A stretch of 64,000 nucleotides of DNA from Bacteroidales bacterium UBA4772. GTDB lineage: Bacteria; Bacteroidota; Bacteroidia; Bacteroidales; VadinHA17. The first letter of the stretch is position 1. The number at the start of each line of letters is the position of its first letter. The position numbers were made by a program, and so were the translations under genes. Positions 35,240-42,246 of the stretch are shown here, piece after piece. A model generated the notes under the pieces. That model ran no database searches. It saw only the letters and a list, made by a program, of their open reading frames with translations, and had not been told where the DNA came from. The stretch is taken from positions 201,112 to 265,111 of the forward strand of contig DHHM01000023.1 in NCBI GenBank assembly GCA_002403305.1, read 5' to 3'.

Positions 35240-36361
35240 ATGAAAAGATTATTTATACCTTCTCTCTTAGCATTGACGGCGCTTCTGTCGTCATGTTCTG
35301 TTCAGTCCAGGAACAGCGGTAACGACATAGTGGTCCTTCCCCTGGGAGGAGAGGTAAAGATCACCGAAGGCAGCATGGTTTATGCGCTTCCGCTAACAGT
35401 ATTTGAGTTTGAGATCACGGCCACCAGGACTCTCGGGGTGCCGGGTCCATATGCAAATTATGCTGCCGAGATGATCGGTCTTGACAATATCATTGAGCAG
35501 GAGCATGAGTACTGGACTCTCACCGCCGTCAGGCTGAACAGCTTCGAGGAGCTTGATCCGGCGCATTTCTATATTATCGAGGGCACCTCCCTGATGCAGA
35601 CGAACCTGCTCTTGCTGAAAGAGAGCGGGCTGGTGCTTGATATCAATCCAGCAATCTACTCCCGGACAGGCTTCTCACAGATCCGGGACCGCGATGAGGA
35701 GACCGGAACACTCTTTCCTGACCGGGGTGCCTATGAATACGTGGCCACAAGAACAGACACGGCCTACAGGGTGGTTAAGGCAGATACAGCTTTTATCAGG
35801 GTGCCTTACCTGGTGCAGAAAAAACGGGGCATGACCGTTGAGGAGGAGGCACGTGAAGCGGCCGACCGGCTGCTTGAACTCAGGGAGGGAAGGCATATGA
35901 TACTCACGGGCGAAACCAACATCTTTCCGCAGGATGGAGCCGCCATCGACGAGATAAACAGGCTTGACAGGGAGTATACGGCGCTTTTTGCCGGCAAGAG
36001 CTTCACCGAGAGCAGAAAGTTCCACGTATGGCTTACGCCCGACCTCTCCATGGCAGGAGTCAAAACCACTGTCTTCAATTTCTCGGCCGCTCAGGGAGTT
36101 CTTCCTGCAGAGAGCCGGGAAGGCATCCCGGTGCAGATTGAGATAGTACCCTCGGGCAAAACCAGGGAGCTGAAGCTTGTCGTTCGTCCTGTGGTATCTC
36201 AAAAGGAACTGACAGCCAGGGACAGGCTCTATTACAGGGTCCCTGATGTTGCTGGCATCAAGGTCACTGCAGGGGAAGAGACACTCTGCACCGCCAGGAA
36301 GCTGGTGTATCAGTTCGGCAATACCGTAACCCTGCCGTCAAATTTTATTATAGGCAAATAA
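35240..36361 (+). CDS. DUF4831 family lipoprotein
   Basis: The 373-residue protein has a lipoprotein signal with LLSSC (C19) and a body matching DUF4831, a Bacteroidota-specific family: MVYALPLTVFEFEITATRT near residue 45, PYANYAAEMIG, and LTGETNIFPQDGAAIDEINR. The domain consists of two similar beta-rich halves. Function is unknown, but it is widely conserved and often near nnr or lipid-related genes. It probably shares the nnr transcript (9 bp gap). Confidence 0.8.
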   Translation: MKRLFIPSLLALTALLSSCSVQSRNSGNDIVVLPLGGEVKITEGSMVYALPLTVFEFEITATRTLGVPGPYANYAAEMIGLDNIIEQEHEYWTLTAVRLNSFEELDPAHFYIIEGTSLMQTNLLLLKESGLVLDINPAIYSRTGFSQIRDRDEETGTLFPDRGAYEYVATRTDTAYRVVKADTAFIRVPYLVQKKRGMTVEEEAREAADRLLELREGRHMILTGETNIFPQDGAAIDEINRLDREYTALFAGKSFTESRKFHVWLTPDLSMAGVKTTVFNFSAAQGVLPAESREGIPVQIEIVPSGKTRELKLVVRPVVSQKELTARDRLYYRVPDVAGIKVTAGEETLCTARKLVYQFGNTVTLPSNFIIGK

Positions 36362-36366
36362 TTCCG

Positions 36367-36474
36367 GTCGGCAGTCAGCAGTCCACAATCGGCAGTCGTT
36401 TAAGGCACTGAGGACTGAATACTGCTGACTGAAGACTGAGGACTGCTGACTGAAGACTGAGGACTGCGGACTGA
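36367..36474. repeat. AGTC-rich tandem repeat between convergent genes
   Basis: The 114-bp gap holds two perfect 21-bp units (36421-36441 and 36442-36462), a partial third (36463-36474) and degenerate copies back to GTCGGCAGTC at 36367-36376. It contains CTGA, ACTG and CAGTC words on both strands. Such AGTC-rich intergenic repeats are familiar in Bacteroidota genomes. There is no spacer diversity, so it is not a CRISPR array. Confidence 0.85.
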
Positions 36475-36475
36475 T

Positions 36476-37543
36476 TTATATTCCTTTATCCAGAACCTCA
36501 AAAAAGGCCTTTTCACGTTTTGCTATGTGAAAGTTATCAGCTATCCGCCGCCGTGCCTTCATACCCAGCTCGTTACGGGCGGCACTGTCGGTAAGGGTTA
36601 TCTCACTGAATCTCTCCCTTAGATACTCTCTCTCTGAGCTCTTCATCACAAATCCCGTTTCTCCGATTATCTCCGGCACCGGTCCCACTGAGGATCCGAC
36701 AGGTATGCAGCGGCAGAGCATAGCCTCGCAGAGGGCATTGGGGAACCCCTCGGAGACGGAGAGCTGAAGCACGAACTGACTTGCGCACAGGAGTGCCAGA
36801 AATCGCTCCTGGGGCATGAAGGGATGGAGTGCAACGTTTTCGGGAAGAGGCCCCAGCTCCCGGGCAACAGTGTCAGACAGACCCACCAGTGTGAACGAAC
36901 AATGGCTGAACTGCTCCGCCAGGAAGAGTACACGGTCGATGCCTTTAACCTTTACCCTTGTCATGGTTGTGACCGGTGCGACCACAATGAAGCTGTCAGC
37001 CCTCTTGCGGTATTGCTCACAGACGAAGAAGTCCGGGTCAAAACCGTTGTTTATCACCCTGTAAGGTGTTGTGATGCAGGGGAAAAAGTATTTGTATCCC
37101 TGTGCCGGGTAATCCGCCGGTTCATGGTAGCTGTACCTGCTTTCGACGAGTGATCCGTGGACAGGGAGAAGCTCCGTGCAGAGCCTGAATGACCACCTGA
37201 TGAAGGCTCTCATCAAAGGTTTCCGGAGACTGCCGTAATTCAGGGAGGGGAAGGAGACGCAATCGGTCCCTCCGGGTATAATATAGACAGGTATGCCGGT
37301 GACCTTACCCGCCAGCGCGGGCATCAGTGACCAGTATCCGCCAAACATTACGAAGACCGCCACGGAGCCCCTGAGATGGCTGCTGAGGAAGATGAGCTGT
37401 CTCAGAAAATTAAGTGGCGTAGCAGCTTTGTTCTTCCAGTTGTGGGCAGGACTCCTTACCTCAAATCTCCCCGAGAGAAAGGTTATGTCCTTCCTGGTGA
37501 AGGTGGAATCTTCAGGATATATATACAGTATCTTTTCCCGCAT
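36476..37543 (-). CDS. GT4-like glycosyltransferase
   Basis: The 355-residue protein has a C-terminal donor-binding Rossmann half: VVAPVTTMTRVKVKGIDRVL, SVSEGFPNALCEAMLCRCIPV (in part) and VPEIIGETGFVM, with the E-x7-E spacing of GT4 retaining enzymes. The N-terminus IYPEDSTFTRKDITFL is less usual. The gene is 12 bp after the methyltransferase on the same strand, an arrangement consistent with making a methylated surface glycan. Repeats bracket the pair. Confidence 0.87.
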   Translation of the reverse strand: MREKILYIYPEDSTFTRKDITFLSGRFEVRSPAHNWKNKAATPLNFLRQLIFLSSHLRGSVAVFVMFGGYWSLMPALAGKVTGIPVYIIPGGTDCVSFPSLNYGSLRKPLMRAFIRWSFRLCTELLPVHGSLVESRYSYHEPADYPAQGYKYFFPCITTPYRVINNGFDPDFFVCEQYRKRADSFIVVAPVTTMTRVKVKGIDRVLFLAEQFSHCSFTLVGLSDTVARELGPLPENVALHPFMPQERFLALLCASQFVLQLSVSEGFPNALCEAMLCRCIPVGSSVGPVPEIIGETGFVMKSSEREYLRERFSEITLTDSAARNELGMKARRRIADNFHIAKREKAFFEVLDKGI

Positions 37544-37555
37544 ATGTGCAACGTA

Positions 37556-38269
37556 TCAAAGCCTGGAGATCATAAACCTGATCCTCGACAGGAGTTTACG
37601 GACAATTATCTGTGACTGCGGCAGTGGGGAGAGTGTCACGGCACCTCTCTTGCGTAAAGTGATGAGGGCATAATCATGCTTTCTGTCGAGCAGCGGATAC
37701 GACAGGTAGTTGACAAGTTCCAGTCCTGCCGCATATGCATTGCCGGTAAGAATGTCTGCCTCCACCGACTGGTCGATGATCTGGAGTTGGTCTGGTGATC
37801 TCTCCCTCAGGTAATCCAGTGCCCTCGGGTGGGGTATGTGAATCAGTATCACCGACTTTTCATGCATGTGGTCTGCCAGCGTGCCGAAAAGGGTACGGTG
37901 CTGCTCAAGGGGAATATGTTCGAGGACATCCGGCAGTACAATGAAGTCGAAGGTTCCCGGATGGCTGAAGTCGGTCATGTCTGTCACCAGGAAATCTACG
38001 TTCCGGTTGCGGGAGAGTCTCTTCCGGGCCGTCGATACTGACCCCGGGCTGATGTCAGCTGCGATTATCTCTCCTCTCTTAACGTATTTAGCCATCAGTC
38101 CTGTCAGGGTGCCGATTCCGCATCCTATCTCAAGAACCTTGCTGTCTTTTTTCAGCCCTGCCCCGACCAGGAACTCCATAATCCTGTAGTGCCTCAGGTT
38201 TACACTGGTTTTTTTCTGGTGTTCGGAAAAATCATCATACCATTTGCCTATCTGTTCGCGTGTTTCCAT
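37556..38269 (-). CDS. Class I SAM-dependent methyltransferase
   Basis: About 237 residues from ATG 38269 (a TTG at 38281 adds four). The SAM-binding motif I VLEIGCGIGTLTG is at about residues 45-57, followed by IIAADISPGSV (motif II) and IVLPDVLEHIPLEQH. It is a Methyltransf_11/23 type acting on a small molecule or glycan; no further specificity is seen. It is the first gene of a two-gene operon with the glycosyltransferase. Confidence 0.88.
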   Translation of the reverse strand: METREQIGKWYDDFSEHQKKTSVNLRHYRIMEFLVGAGLKKDSKVLEIGCGIGTLTGLMAKYVKRGEIIAADISPGSVSTARKRLSRNRNVDFLVTDMTDFSHPGTFDFIVLPDVLEHIPLEQHRTLFGTLADHMHEKSVILIHIPHPRALDYLRERSPDQLQIIDQSVEADILTGNAYAAGLELVNYLSYPLLDRKHDYALITLRKRGAVTLSPLPQSQIIVRKLLSRIRFMISRL

Positions 38270-38406
38270 AGGATCGTCCAATAAACGGGCCGGCCCTCCC
38301 CCGGCCTCCGCGAAAGCAAAAGTATGCTAATTTTAAGAAAGGAGTGTTATTCTTTACTTCAGCACCGCCAATCTACAATACCTGAAGGCCTACGGCCTAT
38401 CATTGT

Positions 38407-38425
38407 CAGACTGCCGACTGCCTAC
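38407..38425. repeat. AGTC-rich repeat, inverted relative to 36.4 kb copies
   Basis: CAGACTGCCGACTGCCTAC runs into the stop codon of the thioredoxin gene. Its reverse complement contains GTCGGCAGTC, identical to 36367-36376, so related repeats bracket the glycosyltransferase-methyltransferase pair in opposite orientation. Confidence 0.6.
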
Positions 38426-38946
38426 TCCTGCACCTTCCCCTTAAAGCTCTTCGAGAAATCTTCGAAGCTCTGTTTCTGCCAGCTTGTGCCGGCAAAGTAC
38501 ATAAGCATAGGTTCAATCTCAACGGGGGTTCTGTACCCGGAAACAGGTGTGATGAGTTCACTCTGGGCGGTGAGGAAGACGATGGAAGGGTATCCGAGCT
38601 GACCCTGCAGCAGGGCATATGCAAGCTGATGTGTCTTGCCCAGTGATCCGTCATTGACGAACTTTCTTCCCTGGAACATGACAGGATCCTTGCCCTCGGC
38701 ATCAAACTTCACCGCGTAATATTTCGTGTTGAGTATCTCGGCGATAACAGGATGCGAGAAGGTATCCTTGTCGAGCTTCTTGCACCATCCGCACCAGTCG
38801 GTGTAGGCATCAACGAAGATTGGCCTCGGGTCGGCCTTTGCAAGGGTGACCGCCTCTTCTATGGAATGCCATTTAACGGTGGCATTCTGTGCAGAGAGTA
38901 GCAGGGCAGGGGCTGAAAGAAGCAGTATTATGATAAGTTTCTTCAT
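38422..38946 (-). CDS. Exported thioredoxin-like protein
   Basis: About 174 residues from ATG 38946. A signal peptide (KKLIIILLLSAPALLLSAQ) is followed by a thioredoxin fold with the active site DWCGWCKKLD (CGWC, near residues 51-54) and the cis-proline GYPSIVFL. This places it with the periplasmic Thioredoxin_7/DUF255-like group of thiol reductases found throughout Bacteroidota. It should reduce or form disulfides outside the cytoplasm. The partner is unknown, and it is expressed alone. Confidence 0.9.
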   Translation of the reverse strand: MKKLIIILLLSAPALLLSAQNATVKWHSIEEAVTLAKADPRPIFVDAYTDWCGWCKKLDKDTFSHPVIAEILNTKYYAVKFDAEGKDPVMFQGRKFVNDGSLGKTHQLAYALLQGQLGYPSIVFLTAQSELITPVSGYRTPVEIEPMLMYFAGTSWQKQSFEDFSKSFKGKVQE

Positions 38947-39126
38947 GATATTCAACTATTTGCAATAAATTAAAACATAGTCTGAGAATTGTGCAAAAAT
39001 AGCAATTCACTTCAATAACCAAAATTGTGCCACAAAGTTTATGCAACATGTTTTCTGTGTGGCTTATTCGAATGATTTTTTTATACATTTACGCACCGTC
39101 TAATTATAAAATTCACATAAACTGAA

Positions 39127-40527
39127 ATGGAAAAAATAAGAAAGACCCTTGCTGATTCTAAGACTGCGAGGTGGACTGCGCTTGCTGTTGTGGCATTTAC
39201 AATGTTGTGCGGTTATTTCCTGACCGATGCCATGGCCCCGCTAAAACCGATGCTTGAGCAACAGCTGGGATGGAGCAGTGAGGATTACGGCCTCTTCACC
39301 AGTGCCTACGGCTGGTTCAACGTATTCCTCATAATGCTGATCATCGGAGGTATCATACTTGACAAGATGGGAGTCAGGTTTACCGGTAAGATGGCTACCA
39401 TGCTGATGGTTGCCGGTACTGCACTAAAGTTCTGGGCTATATCCACAAATGTATTCGAGGGCCAGAGCTGGCATTTTCTCTTCTGGGATGCAAATCCGCA
39501 GGTATTTCTGGCAGGACTGGGTTACGCAGTTTTTGGAGTAGGCGTTGAGATTGCCGGTATAACGGTATCAAAGATAATTGTAAAGTGGTTCAGGGGAAAG
39601 GAGATGGCGCTGGCAATGGGACTGGAGATGGCCACTGCCAGGCTTGGTACCACTCTTGCGCTCGCGGGATCGGCTCCGCTGGCCAAGGCTCTGGGCCATG
39701 TCTCCATGCCCATACTTGTTGGCCTGGTACTGCTCTGCATCGGCATGATAGCCTTCTTTATATACTGCGGCATGGACAAAAAGCTTGATGCTTCCATTGT
39801 CCAGTCAAAGGAGGGGTTGCCAGCGGAGGAGGTGGACAACTTCAGGCTGAAGGATATAGTATTTATCATTAAAAACAAGGGATGGTGGTATATAGCTATC
39901 CTGTGCGTTCTTTTCTATTCGGCAGTGTTCCCGTTCCTGAAATATGCAGCTGACCTGATGGTAAATAAATTTGGCATAGATCCCGAGACTGCCGGCCTGA
40001 TACCTTCAGTGCTTCCCTTCGGAACCATACTGCTCACCCCGCTTTTCGGCAACCTTTATGACCGAAAGGGCAAAGGCGCGACAATTATGATTATCGGGGC
40101 ATTGCTGCTGATATTTGTTCATACCATGTTTTCCATTCCTGCACTTGACAAACCATGGATGGCATTCTTTCTTACCATTATTCTCGGCATTGGATTCTCC
40201 CTGGTACCGTCAGCCATGTGGCCCTCGGTTCCCAAGATCATACCTGACAAACAGCTTGGAACCGCCTACGCCCTCATATTCTGGGTCCAGAACTGGGGCC
40301 TGATGGGGGTCCCGTACCTTATAGGCTGGGTGCTTGACAAATACTGCATCACCGGAACATACCTGCTTGACGGTGTTGAGGTGCCGAGTTATGACTACCA
40401 GCTCCCGATGATGATATTCACATCCCTTGGAGTCATGGCGCTGCTATTTGGCTTCCTCCTGAAGGCAGAGGATAAAAAGAAGGGTTACGGCCTTGAGATG
40501 CCCAACATTGAAAATCTTAAACAGTAA
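39127..40527 (+). CDS. Major facilitator superfamily transporter
   Basis: The 466-residue protein has 12 predicted membrane segments. Features are LGWSSEDYGLFTSAYGWFNVF, GGIILDKMGVRFTG (the MFS motif A region between helices 2 and 3) and a second-half LYDRKGKGATIM loop. Homologues are general MFS_1 importers of organic acids or sugars, so the substrate is not clear. It precedes the peptidase gene by 13 bp, so the two are likely co-transcribed and the substrate may be a peptide or amino-acid derivative. Confidence 0.88.
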   Translation: MEKIRKTLADSKTARWTALAVVAFTMLCGYFLTDAMAPLKPMLEQQLGWSSEDYGLFTSAYGWFNVFLIMLIIGGIILDKMGVRFTGKMATMLMVAGTALKFWAISTNVFEGQSWHFLFWDANPQVFLAGLGYAVFGVGVEIAGITVSKIIVKWFRGKEMALAMGLEMATARLGTTLALAGSAPLAKALGHVSMPILVGLVLLCIGMIAFFIYCGMDKKLDASIVQSKEGLPAEEVDNFRLKDIVFIIKNKGWWYIAILCVLFYSAVFPFLKYAADLMVNKFGIDPETAGLIPSVLPFGTILLTPLFGNLYDRKGKGATIMIIGALLLIFVHTMFSIPALDKPWMAFFLTIILGIGFSLVPSAMWPSVPKIIPDKQLGTAYALIFWVQNWGLMGVPYLIGWVLDKYCITGTYLLDGVEVPSYDYQLPMMIFTSLGVMALLFGFLLKAEDKKKGYGLEMPNIENLKQ

Positions 40528-40540
40528 ATAATTTACAGAT

Positions 40541-41998
40541 ATGAGTGACATAAGAAATCTTGAACCGAAGCTTCTGTGGAAATATTTCTATGAGATAACA
40601 CAGATACCCCGTCCCTCCAAGAAAGAGGAACGGATGACAGAGTATATGAAAAAGTTTGGCGAGGAGCACGGCCTTGAGACCATTGTGGACAAGACAGGCA
40701 ACGTTGTGATCCGCAAACCTGCAACGAAGGGCATGGAAGACCGTGTCGGCATCGTACTGCAGGGACATGTTGACATGGTTCCCCAGAAAAACTCCGACAA
40801 GAAGTTCGACTTTGAGAAGGATCCGATTCAGACAATGATTGAAAAGGGGTGGGTTACTGCCAATGGCACCACTCTTGGCGCCGATAACGGCATCGGTGTT
40901 GCCGCAGCGATGGCTGTGCTTACCGATCCGAAGGTGGTGCACGGCCCTGTTGAGGGACTCTTCACCATCGATGAGGAGACAGGCATGACCGGTGCCAAGA
41001 ACCTGAAGAAAGGAATGCTTCAGGGCGAGATAATGATCAACATGGACTCTGAAGATGAAGGTGAGCTCTACGTGGGTTGTGCCGGCGGCGTCGATGTCAG
41101 CGCTGCACGCAACTACAAGCAGGAGAAGACCCCGTCGGGATTGACTGCCTACAAGCTGACCCTCAAGGGACTTCGCGGAGGGCACTCAGGCCTCGATATT
41201 CAGCTCGGAAAGGGCAATGCCAACAAGCTGATGTTCCGCTTCTTCCAGCAGGCAGAACATGATTTCGGTATGAGGATTGCAGATTACACCGGGGGCGACC
41301 TTCGCAATGCCATCCCGCGTGAGGCATTTGCAACAGTGGTTGTTCCTTCAATCAAGAAAGCCCAGTTTGAGAAGTTCATCAAGGGTTATGAAAAGATGTA
41401 CAGGGAGGAATTCAAGGAGGTTGACCCGGACATCAGGCTTATTGCCAAAACCTGCGAAGCACCGGCCACGGTGATGAATGAGGCTGACCAGTACCGTATA
41501 ATAAGAGCAGTGTTTGTCTGCCCGTGCGGTGTACAGCGGATGAGTGCAAGCATGCCGGGTGTCGTTGAGACCTCTACCAATCTCTCCGTTGTCAAAATCA
41601 GTGACGGCAAGTTCCAGGCCCATAACCTCACACGCAGCTCGGTGGAGACAGCCAAGGAGGCTACTGCATGGAAGATAGCAGCAGGGTTCCAGCTTGCCGG
41701 TGCTGAAGTTACCATGTCAGGTGATTATCCGGGATGGAAACCCAACATTGATAGCAAGATACTGGTGACCATGAAGGATACTTACAATAAGCTGTACGGC
41801 AAGGTGCCGGAGATCAAGGCCATTCATGCCGGCCTTGAGTGCGGTATTATCATGGGTGCCTATCCGAAGCTCGACTCCATCAGCTTCGGGCCGACGATTC
41901 GCTATCCCCACAGTCCTGATGAGAAGGTAGAGATTGAATCGGTCGAGAAGTTCTGGAACTTCCTTGTGGCGACACTGAAGAACGCTCCGAAGAAGTAG
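40541..41998 (+). CDS. pepD: Aminoacyl-histidine dipeptidase PepD
   Basis: The 485-residue M20 metallopeptidase shows the di-zinc ligands and catalytic residues: H76 and D78 (LQGHVDMVPQ), D115 (GADNGIG), E145/E146 (DEETGMTG), and the later H near the C-terminus (GPTIRYPHSPDEKV). PepD hydrolyses Xaa-His dipeptides such as carnosine in the cytoplasm. Its length matches the family. It shares an operon with the upstream MFS transporter. Confidence 0.93.
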   Translation: MSDIRNLEPKLLWKYFYEITQIPRPSKKEERMTEYMKKFGEEHGLETIVDKTGNVVIRKPATKGMEDRVGIVLQGHVDMVPQKNSDKKFDFEKDPIQTMIEKGWVTANGTTLGADNGIGVAAAMAVLTDPKVVHGPVEGLFTIDEETGMTGAKNLKKGMLQGEIMINMDSEDEGELYVGCAGGVDVSAARNYKQEKTPSGLTAYKLTLKGLRGGHSGLDIQLGKGNANKLMFRFFQQAEHDFGMRIADYTGGDLRNAIPREAFATVVVPSIKKAQFEKFIKGYEKMYREEFKEVDPDIRLIAKTCEAPATVMNEADQYRIIRAVFVCPCGVQRMSASMPGVVETSTNLSVVKISDGKFQAHNLTRSSVETAKEATAWKIAAGFQLAGAEVTMSGDYPGWKPNIDSKILVTMKDTYNKLYGKVPEIKAIHAGLECGIIMGAYPKLDSISFGPTIRYPHSPDEKVEIESVEKFWNFLVATLKNAPKK

Positions 41999-42011
41999 TC
42001 ATTCAATCTTT

Positions 42012-42033
42012 CCGCCCCGGTAAACCGTGGCGG
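42012..42033. repeat. Hairpin related to the downstream terminator
   Basis: CCGCCCCGGT (42012-42021) pairs with ACCGTGGCGG (42024-42033) with one mismatch. The left arm is the same nine bases as at 42080-42088, which suggests local duplication of the terminator stem. Confidence 0.6.
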
Positions 42034-42079
42034 ACCTCTTCTGTCAGATAAGGTGACAGTAATATTGCCCACTGCATTT

Positions 42080-42111
42080 CCGCCCCGGAAAACCACCGGG
42101 GCGGTTTGTTT
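42080..42111 (+). terminator. Terminator after pepD
   Basis: CCGCCCCGG (42080-42088) pairs perfectly with CCGGGGCGG (42096-42104) around AAAACCA and is followed by a T-rich TTTGTTT. Confidence 0.8.
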
Positions 42112-42122
42112 ACTCATAAGTT

Positions 42123-42246
42123 TCAGAGCCTGGACTGATCTTGAAAAATGATCTTACTGCCAGTAGGATTGGCCTGCATCAGCTTCACTGCCATGCAGTT
42201 CTTCGGGTGGACTTTTAGCAGCAAGGCCTGCCACTGTTCAGAGTAC
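42123..42246 (-). pseudogene. Possible C-terminal gene remnant
   Basis: Immediately downstream of the PhoD-like gene, one minus-strand frame reads as a protein-like 41-residue C-terminus (EQWQALLLKVHPKNC, then KIIFQDQSRL and a stop). It lacks its own start and is out of frame with the PhoD-like gene, whose stop is real. It may be a decayed gene end or chance. Confidence 0.25.

Noticed and set aside
36421..36474. Short tandem units that look like a CRISPR repeat run
   Set aside because: The units follow each other directly with no spacers, and no Cas gene is present.
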